A stretch of DNA of 5,392 nucleotides, from NCBI GenBank assembly GCA_030147905.1, contig JASBUM010000600.1, positions 1-5,392 of the forward strand, in the 5' to 3' direction. The stretch comes from Acidimangrovimonas sp. GTDB taxonomy: Bacteria; Pseudomonadota; Alphaproteobacteria; Rhodobacterales; Rhodobacteraceae. Shown piece after piece: positions 1 through 5,392 of this stretch; position 1 is the stretch's first letter; the number at the start of each line of letters is the position of its first letter. A program made the translations under genes and the position numbers. The notes beneath the pieces were generated by a model that was given only the letters and a program-made list of their open reading frames with translations, made no database searches and was not told where the DNA came from.

Positions 1-736
1 CGGCCGAGCTGACCTTCGGCGCGCCGACCGCCGCTGTCCGGTGGACGATCTGGCGCTGAAGATTGGACAGTTCCACCGTGTCGTCATCGACGATCCCGAT
101 CCGGCCGACGCCGGCGGCGGCCAGATAAAGCAGCGCCGGCGAGCCCAGCCCCCCTGCGCCGATTACCAGCACACGCGCGTCGCGCAGCGCCTTCTGACCC
201 GGACCGCCGATCTCGCGCAGCATGATGTGGCGGGCATAACGGCGCAATTCCTCCGAGGAGAAGCTGCCCACCGCCGGTGCGGATGCGGGGCCCGTCGCGG
301 ACGCGGATACGGCAGGCTCGGCAGGCTCGGCAGCGGCCGCCCGGGCACCCGTCGCGGCCGCGGGCGCCTGCGCCGCCGGGACGGCATCCCCCCCCGCGCC
401 GCCCTGCGCATTCGCGCGCGGCCCGTCGAGGGCGTTCCCCTCGATCCCGGGGTCGGGCGGCACTTCGGATCCGGGGATCAGTGCGGCCCTGGCATGAAGA
501 CGTGCAAGCAGCATCCGGTAGCCGGCGACCAGCACGAAGAGACCGCCGAGAACCAGCCAAGGGCGGTAGGATCCGCCCGTGGCCTCGCGCAGCGGATGGC
601 CCTGCGGCAAGATCAGCTGCACCGCCAGAACCGCCGCCAGAAGCACGCCGATCGCCGCCCAGCGGCTGGCGCGCGGCACATTGAAGACGATGCCCAGAAC
701 CCACAATGCGCCGGCTGCCGCGATCACCAGAAGCAT
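1..736 (-). CDS. moeB: Membrane-anchored MoeB/ThiF/HesA-family adenylyltransferase (3' end beyond window)
   Basis: E1-like enzyme that adenylates the C-terminal glycine of a ubiquitin-like sulfur carrier, most likely MoaD in molybdopterin synthesis; ThiS or another carrier is possible. The 245 visible residues start with three hydrophobic segments (about 2-18, 27-43 and 60-77), then an Ala/Pro/Gly-rich linker (about 88-157). The start of a ThiF domain follows, with [17 protein letters not shown] (161-177), the nucleotide-binding loop GAGGLGS (193-199), [14 protein letters not shown] (216-229; conserved D217 and R228) and the lysine of PKV (K241). The catalytic and zinc cysteines would lie past the left edge, so MoeB cannot be separated from ThiF or an MPT sulfurtransferase-type fusion here. 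The ATG at 734-736 has GGGAGG at 743-748, 6 nt upstream. A GTG at 749-751 in the same frame is a weaker alternative. It lies 79 bp after dut and is probably cotranscribed with it. An eight-G run falls in the linker codons (388-395), yet the frame is consistent on both sides. Confidence 0.88.
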   Translation of the reverse strand, partial: MLLVIAAAGALWVLGIVFNVPRASRWAAIGVLLAAVLAVQLILPQGHPLREATGGSYRPWLVLGGLFVLVAGYRMLLARLHARAALIPGSEVPPDPGIEGNALDGPRANAQGGAGGDAVPAAQAPAAATGARAAAAEPAEPAVSASATGPASAPAVGSFSSEELRRYARHIMLREIGGPGQKALRDARVLVIGAGGLGSPALLYLAAAGVGRIGIVDDDTVELSNLQRQIVHRTAAVGAPKVSSA

Positions 737-815
737 GAAGCGCCCTCCCACGCGGGACGTGGAGGACGCCCGCGGCAGCCACCGGCCCGGCGCCGCAGGA
801 CCCGGCACCCGCCCG

Positions 816-1307
816 TCATTCCCGCCCCGTCGAGCCGAAGCCGCCGGCGCCGCGCGCCGTCTCGTCCAGCGTCCGCGCCTTGACGAATTCCGCGCGCGAC
901 ACCGGTGCGATCACGGCCTGTGCGATCCGCTCGCCATGCGCGATGGTGAAGGGCGCGTCGCCGAGGTTGATGACGATCACGCCGATCGGGCCGCGATAAT
1001 CGCTGTCGATGGTCCCGGGCGCATTGACCAGCGCGATGCCGTGGCGCAGCGCAAGCCCCGAGCGCGGGCGGATCTGCATCTCGAAGCCCGGCGGGATCTC
1101 GGCGCGCAACCCGGTCGGCACCAGGGCCCGGGCCAGCGGCGCAAGGACGATCCCGCCCGCCCGGTCGCCCGGCGCGAGGTTGGCCCGCAGGTCGGCCCCC
1201 GCGGCACCGGCTGTCTCGTAGTGCGGCAGCGGCACCGCAGGATCGGCGTCCGGCTCATGCGCCAGCCGGATGCGGGGCGCGCCCGCCATCTTGGCCTGAG
1301 CGGTCAT
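816..1307 (-). CDS. dut: Deoxyuridine 5'-triphosphate nucleotidohydrolase (dUTPase)
   Basis: Trimeric cytosolic dUTPase: hydrolyses dUTP to dUMP and pyrophosphate, keeping uracil out of DNA and supplying dUMP for thymidylate synthesis. All five family motifs are visible in the 163 residues: motif 1 AGADLRA (36-42), motif 2 [10 protein letters not shown] (81-90), motif 3 GTIDSDYRG (98-106; catalytic Asp D101, base-stacking Y104), motif 4 GERIAQ (125-130) and the C-terminal glycine-rich motif 5 [10 protein letters not shown] (152-161), which closes over the substrate. Length is normal for a bacterial homotrimeric enzyme. The start ATG overlaps the coaBC stop in an ATGA (1304-1307), indicating translational coupling. 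GAGG at 1315-1318, 7 nt upstream, serves as ribosome binding site inside the end of coaBC. An internal Met at residue 7 is less likely as the start. The coaBC-dut neighbourhood is common in bacteria. Confidence 0.97.
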   Translation of the reverse strand: MTAQAKMAGAPRIRLAHEPDADPAVPLPHYETAGAAGADLRANLAPGDRAGGIVLAPLARALVPTGLRAEIPPGFEMQIRPRSGLALRHGIALVNAPGTIDSDYRGPIGVIVINLGDAPFTIAHGERIAQAVIAPVSRAEFVKARTLDETARGAGGFGSTGRE

Positions 1308-2500
1308 TGCAGGGCCTCGGCGATGCGCGTGGCCAACCGGCGCGCGACCGCTTCCTTGGTCGCGCGCGGCCAGCTTTCCTCACCCTCGGCCGAGATCAGC
1401 GTGACGGCGTTCTCGGCCCCGCCCATCGCCCCGCCCTGCGCGCTGACGTCGTTGGCCACGATCCAGTCGCAGCCCTTGCGCGCGCGCTTGCGCCGTGCAT
1501 TGGCCAGCACGTCGTCGGTTTCGGCGGCAAACCCCACGACCAGGCGCGGGCGCTGCGGGCCCGGGCGGCTGAGCGTCGCGAGGATATCGGGGTTCTCGGC
1601 CAGCGCGAGCGTCGGCGGTGGCGCCCCGGCGGCCTTCTTCATCTTGCTCGCCGTGGCACCCTGCACGCGCCAGTCGGCCACCGCGGCGGCACAGACCGCG
1701 GCATCGGCGGGCAGCGCCCCGGTCACGGCCTCCAGCATCTGCGCGGCGGTCTCGACCGCGATCACGGCGACACCGGGCGGCGCCGGATGGGCGGCCGGGC
1801 CGGTGACGAAGCTGACCCGCGCACCAAGGCCCGCCAGCGCGGCGGCAATGGCCGCGCCCTGCCGCCCCGAGGACCGGTTGGCGATGTAGCGCACGCCGTC
1901 GATCGGCTCATGTGTGGGACCCGAGGTCACGATCACATGGCGTCCGCGCAGCGGCCCCTCGCCCAGCGCGGCCGCGATCGCCACAAGGATCGCCCCCGGT
2001 TCGGCCATGCGTCCGGGCCCGAATTCGCCACAGGCCATCGCGCCATCCTCCGGCCCGACGAGAAGAACGCCATGCGCCTCCAGCCGCGCGCGGTTTGCCT
2101 GCGTGGCCGCATGGTTCCACATCCGCACGTTCATTGCCGGCGCGATCAGCACCCGCTTGTCGGTCGCGAGAAGCAGGGTGGAGGCCAGATCCCCCGCGAG
2201 CCCGTTCGCCATCTTCGCCATCAGATCGGCGGTGGCCGGCGCCACCACGACCAGATCCGCCGAGCGCGACAACTGGATGTGGCCCATCTCGGCCTCGTCG
2301 GTCAGATCGAAGAGATCGCGGTAGACCCGATGCCCGGCCAGCGCACCCACGGCGAGCGGGGTGACGAACTGGGCGCCCGCCTCGGTCAGCACCGGGGTCA
2401 CGGTGGCGCCCCCGTCGCGCAGCCTGCGGATCAGCTCCAGCACCTTGTAGGCGGCGATGCCGCCGCCGATGATCAGCAATACATGCTTGCCCGCGACCAT
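1304..2500 (-). CDS. coaBC: Bifunctional phosphopantothenoylcysteine decarboxylase / phosphopantothenate-cysteine ligase (CoaBC, Dfp)
   Basis: Catalyses two successive steps of coenzyme A synthesis: the C-terminal CoaB domain ligates cysteine to 4'-phosphopantothenate, and the N-terminal FMN-dependent CoaC domain decarboxylates the product to 4'-phosphopantetheine. The 398 residues match the usual full length. CoaC (about 1-185) shows GGGIAAYK (12-19), the catalytic His in MGHIQL (H74), APATADL (87-93), the substrate-binding PAMNVRMW (121-128) and the flap [10 protein letters not shown] with its active-site Cys (C157). CoaB (about 186-398) shows [10 protein letters not shown] (203-212), AAAVADW (271-277), KMKK with the conserved ligase lysine (286-289), NPD (303-305), VGFAAET (322-328) and ANDV (349-352). 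No key residue appears missing. The start ATG has AGAGGTG just upstream and a candidate promoter at 2524-2552. It is probably the first gene of the coaBC-dut-moeB unit. Confidence 0.97.
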   Translation of the reverse strand: MVAGKHVLLIIGGGIAAYKVLELIRRLRDGGATVTPVLTEAGAQFVTPLAVGALAGHRVYRDLFDLTDEAEMGHIQLSRSADLVVVAPATADLMAKMANGLAGDLASTLLLATDKRVLIAPAMNVRMWNHAATQANRARLEAHGVLLVGPEDGAMACGEFGPGRMAEPGAILVAIAAALGEGPLRGRHVIVTSGPTHEPIDGVRYIANRSSGRQGAAIAAALAGLGARVSFVTGPAAHPAPPGVAVIAVETAAQMLEAVTGALPADAAVCAAAVADWRVQGATASKMKKAAGAPPPTLALAENPDILATLSRPGPQRPRLVVGFAAETDDVLANARRKRARKGCDWIVANDVSAQGGAMGGAENAVTLISAEGEESWPRATKEAVARRLATRIAEALQ

Positions 2501-2513
2501 GGCCCACCTCTTT
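2501..2513 (-). promoter_or_regulatory. Ribosome binding site of coaBC
   Basis: On the minus strand the sequence AAGAGGTGGGCC stands directly before the ATG at 2498-2500. The AGAGGTG core is a good Shine-Dalgarno match at normal spacing. No other in-frame ATG or GTG nearby is better placed, so this supports the chosen start. Confidence 0.65.
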
Positions 2514-2523
2514 CAGCCCGTCC

Positions 2524-2552
2524 GTTGTAGGGCGCCGGCGGCGCAGGCACAA
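2524..2552 (-). promoter_or_regulatory. Candidate sigma-70-type promoter for coaBC-dut-moeB
   Basis: Reading the minus strand, TTGTGC (2547-2552) is separated by exactly 17 nt from TACAAC (2524-2529). These match the housekeeping consensus TTGACA/TATAAT at 3 and 4 of 6 positions. Transcription would begin near 2517, leaving a very short leader of about 17 nt that holds the ribosome binding site. The spacing and the match to an operon start support it, but such matches arise by chance and there is no experimental evidence. Confidence 0.4.
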
Positions 2553-2572
2553 TGGGGCGCGAACTGCCGGGG

Positions 2573-2599
2573 CGCGTCGCCAATGCACCACGCGACGCG
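2573..2599. repeat. Inverted repeat with 8-bp perfect arms upstream of coaBC
   Basis: CGCGTCGC (2573-2580) is the reverse complement of GCGACGCG (2592-2599), with an 11-nt loop. It lies about 20 bp upstream of the candidate coaBC -35 box, so it could be an operator or part of rpoH 3' untranslated RNA. Perfect 8-bp arms are not rare in DNA this GC-rich, so function is unproven. Confidence 0.35.
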
Positions 2600-2654
2600 G
2601 GCGCGGCAGGGGCGTAACCATGGCGGGGGAAGGAGGCGCGAGGCCGGGACGCAA

Positions 2655-2708
2655 CCCGCCCCGGGGCGGGCCGACCCGTCGCGCGACGACCGCTCGGCGC
2701 GGCCGAGC
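2655..2708 (-). terminator. Cluster of GC-rich inverted repeats downstream of rpoH (possible terminator region)
   Basis: Three dyads follow one another after the rpoH stop. In reading order they are GCTCGGC/GCCGAGC arms (2692-2698 and 2702-2708, 3-nt loop), a 12-bp palindrome CGTCGCGCGACG (2677-2688), and a 16-bp palindrome CCCGCCCCGGGGCGGG (2655-2670). None is followed by a real T-tract on the minus strand; the last is followed only by TTGCG. They therefore do not meet the classical intrinsic terminator pattern. They may help end rpoH transcription, protect the 3' end, or be by-products of base composition. Confidence 0.35.
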
Positions 2709-2750
2709 AGGGAGGGGGGGCGCAAACCGACCGCGCCACCCCGCCTTCGT

Positions 2751-3629
2751 CTAATCGAAAAACTCGTGCACTTCGTGGCTCTGGGCCTCGAGGCTCCGGC
2801 GCATCTTGGCGAAGGCGGCGGCCTCCAGCTGACGGATGCGCTCCTTCGACAGGCCAAGCTCGGCGCCGAGGCTTTCGAGGGTGCGCGGATCGTCGCGAAG
2901 CTTGCGCTCGGTGACGATGTAGCGTTCCCGGGGGGTGAGCCCATCGAGCGCCGCGGCCAGCCAGTCGTGCAGCTGCCTTGCGTCATGCGCCTCCTCGACC
3001 AGTTCGGCCGCCTGGCTCGCGCTGTCTTCCAGCGCATCGATCCACTCGCGGCCCTCGTCGTCGCCCGCCTGCGTCGCATTGAGCGAGAAGTCCGACCCCG
3101 ACAGCCGCCCCTCCATCATCTCGACATCGGCCAGAGGCACGCCGACCTCATGCGCGATCAGCGCGCGAAGCTGATGCCCGTCAAGTCGTTCGCCCCGCGC
3201 GGCGGCTTGGCGTTCGAGCTTGGCCTGAACACGCTTCATGTTGAAAAACAACGTCTTTTGAGACGAGGTCGACCCGGTTCGAACCATCGACCAGTTGCGC
3301 ATGACGTAATCCTGCACACCGGCGCGGATCCACCAGACCGCATAGGTGGAGAAGCGCACGCCGCGGTCGGGGTCGAACTTGTCGGCCGCCTTCATGAGGC
3401 CGAGCCCGGCCTCCTGTATCAGATCGTTCATCGGTGCGCCGTAGCGGCGGAACCGGGCGGCGACGGAAATCGCCAGCCGCATGTAGGCATTGATCAGCCG
3501 GTGCAGCGCGGCGACGTCGCGCCGGTCGCGCCAGGCATAGGCGAGCTGCAATTCGGTTTCGGCATCGAGAAGCTCGGCCTTCATCGCATGTCGCGACATG
3601 CTGTGGTCGTTCGGAGCGTCGAGTGGCAT
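2751..3629 (-). CDS. rpoH: RNA polymerase sigma-32 factor, RpoHII type
   Basis: Sigma factor of the heat-shock/oxidative-stress class that directs RNA polymerase to stress promoters. In 292 residues: region 2.2 DLIQEAGLGLMKAADKF (69-85), regions 2.3-2.4 FSTYAVWWIRAGVQDYVMRN (93-112), the RpoH box QKTLFFNMKR (124-133) that defines the sigma-32 family, and a region 4.2 helix-turn-helix with LSKERIRQLEAAAFAKM (260-276). Wording such as RNWSMVRTGSTSSQK and the MKAELLDAETEL N-terminus resemble the second RpoH (RpoHII) of Rhodobacterales rather than RpoHI, from memory. In Rhodobacter sphaeroides RpoHII acts in the singlet-oxygen response under RpoE; that regulation is not shown here. I chose the ATG at 3627-3629 because GGAAGGGGG sits just upstream. 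An in-frame ATG at 3645-3647 would add six residues (MAEGGN) but has no visible ribosome binding site. The gene is intact and separated from its neighbours by 237 and 250 bp, so it is probably monocistronic. Confidence 0.95.
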   Translation of the reverse strand: MPLDAPNDHSMSRHAMKAELLDAETELQLAYAWRDRRDVAALHRLINAYMRLAISVAARFRRYGAPMNDLIQEAGLGLMKAADKFDPDRGVRFSTYAVWWIRAGVQDYVMRNWSMVRTGSTSSQKTLFFNMKRVQAKLERQAAARGERLDGHQLRALIAHEVGVPLADVEMMEGRLSGSDFSLNATQAGDDEGREWIDALEDSASQAAELVEEAHDARQLHDWLAAALDGLTPRERYIVTERKLRDDPRTLESLGAELGLSKERIRQLEAAAFAKMRRSLEAQSHEVHEFFD

Positions 3630-3633
3630 GTTA

Positions 3634-3642
3634 CCCCCTTCC
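3634..3642 (-). promoter_or_regulatory. Ribosome binding site that decides the rpoH start
   Basis: GGAAGGGGG on the minus strand ends 4 nt before the ATG at 3627-3629; its AAGG core lies at normal spacing. It would fall inside the coding sequence if the ATG at 3645-3647 were used, and nothing similar precedes that ATG. The downstream start is therefore favoured. Confidence 0.65.
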
Positions 3643-3717
3643 GCCATTTCGCTGGTCGGCCGGGCCTAGCCTGAGGCGTCAACCCGGTGATGAGCCAGAG
3701 CATTAAACGCATCTCTC

Positions 3718-3746
3718 ACGTTAAGCATTGCTTACGCCGACAACAA
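3718..3746 (-). promoter_or_regulatory. Candidate promoter for rpoH with an embedded palindrome
   Basis: On the minus strand TTGTTG (3741-3746) is followed after 17 nt by TAACGT (3718-3723), a plausible though weak housekeeping-type promoter. The transcript would start near 3711 with a leader of about 80 nt. The spacer and the edge of the -10 box contain the 13-bp dyad TAAGCA-A-TGCTTA (3722-3734). I looked for the Rhodobacter RpoE-type pair (TGATCC about 18 nt before TAAGTA) and found only a TAAGCA at 3729-3734 with no matching -35, so RpoE control is not supported by sequence. Confidence 0.3.
3722..3734. promoter_or_regulatory. 13-bp near-perfect palindrome upstream of rpoH (possible operator)
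   Basis: TAAGCA (plus 3722-3727) and TGCTTA (3729-3734) are perfect reverse complements around a single central base. The element is AT-richer than its surroundings and overlaps the candidate rpoH promoter. The geometry suits a dimeric regulator, but no specific family can be assigned. Confidence 0.3.
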
Positions 3747-3812
3747 GCTCACGTATAGCCGGGGGCTCGAATCCGGCCTCTATCTCACGGGGAATTGCCG
3801 AAACTGAAACAT

Positions 3813-3841
3813 CGAGCCGGCGGATTGTCGCCGCCGGCTCG
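3813..3841 (-). terminator. Rho-independent-type terminator hairpin after acvB
   Basis: An 11-bp perfect stem: CGAGCCGGCGG (3813-3823) pairs with CCGCCGGCTCG (3831-3841) around a 7-nt loop. It starts 25 nt after the acvB stop. On the minus strand it is followed by ATGTTTCAGTTTC, which is T-enriched but not a clean T-run. The position between acvB and the rpoH promoter region fits an end-of-transcript signal that insulates rpoH from read-through. Confidence 0.65.
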
Positions 3842-3866
3842 GAAAAGGACCTGAAGTCGCCCGCGA

Positions 3867-5318
3867 TCAGGGGCCGGGGCGACCGGGACGGGTGGTAGCC
3901 TGCGCGGCCCGGCTGGGCAGGGGACGGGCGGCGGCACGCGCGGCAAGGCGTGACGAAAGGCTTTGCTCGATCAGTGTGGCCACCTTGGCGTAATCGCCGC
4001 CGAAATGGTGCCCGCCCGGCATTCGCACGGCCTCCATGCCCAGCCCCCCCGCATCGGGACAGGCGCTGTTCTCTTCGGCCGCGCCATAGACGCATTGCAC
4101 CAGCGCGCCCGGAATACGTGCGAGTTCCGGCGCGACCGGCGTCGCGCGCGCGCCGTGGCTGCCAAGCCAGCCGCTGACGGTGATCTCCCAGTCGGCGCGC
4201 CTGGACAGGCCCATCAGACTGATCAGGCGGACATGGGCGCGGATCGCTTCGGGAAGGCGGTTGAAACTGGCCGGCAAGACGTCGGCGCCGAAAGAATAGC
4301 CGATGAGCGCCACGCCATCGACACCCCAGGCCGCGCGGTAGCGCGCGATCAGGGACGCCAGCGCGCGCGCCGTTTCCTCGGGGCTGCGGCGTGTCCAGAA
4401 ATACCGCAGCGTATCGAGGCCGATCACCGGTACGCCCGCCTTCTGCAACAGCCGGCCAACCGACTGGTCTATGTCGCGCCATCCCCCATCGCCCGAAAGG
4501 ATGATGGCCATGCTATCGTATCGGGCCTTGGCCGGCAGCACCGCGATCGGCAGCCGGTCGCGCGCAGCACGCAAGGCATCGGCGCGCGCGCGGACTGCGG
4601 CCACGATATCGTCGGTCCCGATCGCCGCGACCTCCCGCAATTCGACCGCGCCGGCCATCGCGCCGGCACGAAACGCCACCGCCCGTGCACGCACCGGCTC
4701 CGGCGCCGTCTTCGACAGCAGGACCGTGGCAGGATCCTCCAGCCGGCCGCGCGGCAGATCATAGACATAACCGTCAGGGCGGAGCGTAAAGCGCGCGGGT
4801 GTGCACAGCTCCTGCGCCAGCGGAACAGCCTCGGCCGGATCGACCGCGACGGTGGCCCCGATGGTGACGTCGGGCGTCTGGTCCATCACGGCAAGCGCAA
4901 GCCCCCCACCCTGCCCGATACCGGCAACGATGGGGGCCATGTAATCGCCCGACCCCGATTCGCGCTGGATCTGCTGGCTGAGACTTTCCATGTCCGAGAC
5001 GAGATAGACGCAGGGCGTGTCGCCCGGCTGGTCGCGCAGCGCCCGCGCCTTGTCCGCGGCGATCGCCCGCAGATAGGCGGGCATGTCCACCCCGACCACG
5101 GCAAGGCGCGACTCGACCAGCCGGCGCGCGACATTCTCTTCGCGCGCGCCCCAGCCGGAGGCATCGGAGAGGAGAAAGACCACACCCTGCGCCGGTTGCG
5201 CCGGCCTCATCACCCGGTCGAGCGGGATCAGGTCGCTTTGCAGCGCCTCTGCACCGGCGGCGACCGGCCCAAGGGCCAGCCCCGCGAACAACAGCCGAAC
5301 CACCCAATGCCGCATCAT
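3867..5318 (-). CDS. acvB: AcvB/VirJ-family periplasmic serine hydrolase
   Basis: Secreted alpha/beta-hydrolase related to Agrobacterium AcvB and the VirJ domain. Characterised AcvB proteins hydrolyse lysyl-phosphatidylglycerol in the periplasm; that substrate is inferred here. The 483 residues begin with a signal peptide (positive start, hydrophobic 5-20, likely cleavage after AGA at 23). The C-terminal half (about 267-455) carries SGDGGW (275-280), the nucleophile elbow GYSFGADV (340-347, S342) and MPGGHHFGGDY (433-443) with the likely catalytic histidine (437 or 438). The N-terminal half (about 45-240) resembles a second copy, with LLSDASGW (49-56) and VVGVDMPAYLR (74-84) aligning to the C-terminal ILSGDGGW and VIGLDTLRYFW. 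Its elbow, however, reads GIGQGG (133-138) with no serine, so it is probably inactive. A basic Arg/Ala/Pro-rich tail (about 458-483) follows the fold. The first ATG is at 5316-5318; a second at 5313-5315 sits better (7 nt) behind GGAG and may be the true start. It is most likely the last gene of its transcript. Confidence 0.88.
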   Translation of the reverse strand: MMRHWVVRLLFAGLALGPVAAGAEALQSDLIPLDRVMRPAQPAQGVVFLLSDASGWGAREENVARRLVESRLAVVGVDMPAYLRAIAADKARALRDQPGDTPCVYLVSDMESLSQQIQRESGSGDYMAPIVAGIGQGGGLALAVMDQTPDVTIGATVAVDPAEAVPLAQELCTPARFTLRPDGYVYDLPRGRLEDPATVLLSKTAPEPVRARAVAFRAGAMAGAVELREVAAIGTDDIVAAVRARADALRAARDRLPIAVLPAKARYDSMAIILSGDGGWRDIDQSVGRLLQKAGVPVIGLDTLRYFWTRRSPEETARALASLIARYRAAWGVDGVALIGYSFGADVLPASFNRLPEAIRAHVRLISLMGLSRRADWEITVSGWLGSHGARATPVAPELARIPGALVQCVYGAAEENSACPDAGGLGMEAVRMPGGHHFGGDYAKVATLIEQSLSSRLAARAAARPLPSRAAQATTRPGRPGP

Positions 5319-5344
5319 CCGACTCCAGTGAAAACTGACCGCTT

Positions 5345-5392
5345 CTAGCCGAGCGCCCGATACCGCAAAAGGGGATTCGTGCGCCCGGCGGG
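5345..5392 (-). CDS. Possible C-terminal end of an upstream gene (partial)
   Basis: On the minus strand one frame is open from the window edge to a TAG at 5345-5347, giving 15 residues that end LLRYRALG. The stop would be 26 nt before the acvB ATG, close enough for an operon. In rhizobia acvB follows lpiA (lysyl-phosphatidylglycerol synthase), so that gene is an obvious guess, but I do not recognise these residues as an LpiA C-terminus. With so few codons the frame may be open by chance; the other two minus frames are open too. Confidence 0.2.
   Translation of the reverse strand, partial: PAGRTNPLLRYRALG

Larger units (their letters stand above)
3715..3789. repeat. Three direct copies of CTCACG upstream of rpoH
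   Basis: The hexamer CTCACG occurs on the plus strand at 3715-3720, 3748-3753 and 3784-3789, at intervals of 33 and 36 bp (CGTGAG on the rpoH strand). Two copies share a longer context, TCTCACG. They bracket the candidate promoter and the 13-bp palindrome. A regulator binding at roughly three-turn intervals is conceivable; chance cannot be excluded for a hexamer. Confidence 0.25.

Noticed and set aside
748..762. Small inverted repeat CCACG/CGTGG between dut and moeB
   Set aside because: The arms are only 5 bp and overlap the ribosome binding region of moeB. There is no T-tract, so it is too weak to call a terminator or operator.
84..782. Minus-strand frame of 232 codons overlapping moeB
   Set aside because: It is in a different frame from the ThiF motifs and has Gly/Arg-rich low-complexity content. 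The correct frame starts at 736 and runs off the window.
579..1889. Plus-strand open frame of 436 codons spanning dut and parts of moeB and coaBC
   Set aside because: It crosses three well-supported genes on the other strand, and its sequence is Ala/Arg/Pro-rich without domains.
1307..2530. Plus-strand open frame of 407 codons antisense to coaBC
   Set aside because: It lies almost exactly opposite coaBC, is low-complexity and Arg/Gly/His-rich, and has no family motif. It is a typical GC-rich shadow.
2457..3674. Plus-strand open frame of 405 codons opposite rpoH and the intergenic region
   Set aside because: It covers rpoH in reverse and runs through both intergenic regions. The minus strand there encodes all sigma-32 regions, so this frame is not credible.
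3700..3725. Possible CtrA-type site (two TTAA half-sites on the minus strand)
   Set aside because: The half-sites are 14 bp apart rather than the 7 bp of the CtrA consensus, so the match fails.
3963..5348. Plus-strand open frame of 461 codons antisense to acvB
   Set aside because: It is the mirror of a gene with strong third-position GC bias. Its translation is rich in Arg, Ala, Gly and His with no recognisable motif, and the opposite strand encodes a clear signal peptide and hydrolase motifs.
1..5392. Mobile element, CRISPR array, tRNA, rRNA or prophage remnants
   Set aside because: No terminal repeats, transposase motifs, regularly spaced repeats or tRNA-like cloverleaf were seen. Gene content is housekeeping and composition is uniform.

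Overview
The window is high-GC DNA (roughly two-thirds G+C, with strong G/C at third codon positions). Its genes resemble those of the alphaproteobacterial order Rhodobacterales (Rhodobacter, Paracoccus and Roseobacter relatives). The placement rests on protein resemblance: an RpoHII-type sigma-32 factor, a MoeB-like enzyme with a membrane-anchored N-terminus, and a two-domain AcvB/VirJ protein. No database search was run. All five genes I can support lie on the minus strand, so reading order runs from high to low coordinates.

In reading order: (1) 5345-5392 may hold the last codons of an upstream gene. (2) 3867-5318 encodes a secreted AcvB/VirJ-family serine hydrolase, followed by a strong hairpin at 3813-3841 that probably ends its transcript. 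(3) A 237-bp intergenic stretch, 3630-3866, contains a candidate promoter, a 13-bp palindrome and three CTCACG hexamers. (4) 2751-3629 encodes an RpoH (sigma-32) factor of the RpoHII type. (5) A 250-bp gap, 2501-2750, has several GC-rich inverted repeats and a candidate promoter. (6) 1304-2500 is coaBC (dfp), overlapping (7) dut, 816-1307, by ATGA. (8) After 79 bp, a MoeB/ThiF/HesA-family adenylyltransferase gene runs from 736 off the left edge.

Functionally, coaBC supplies two steps of coenzyme A synthesis, Dut removes dUTP, and the MoeB-like protein activates a small sulfur-carrier protein by adenylation, most likely for molybdopterin. Together they look like a housekeeping operon. RpoH directs a heat or oxidative-stress regulon, and AcvB probably acts on lipid in the periplasm. 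I see no mobile element, CRISPR array, tRNA, rRNA or defence system, and nothing amounting to a clearly new system. The best leads are the duplicated, half-degenerate AcvB, the architecture of rpoH's upstream region, and the long linker of the membrane-anchored MoeB-like protein.
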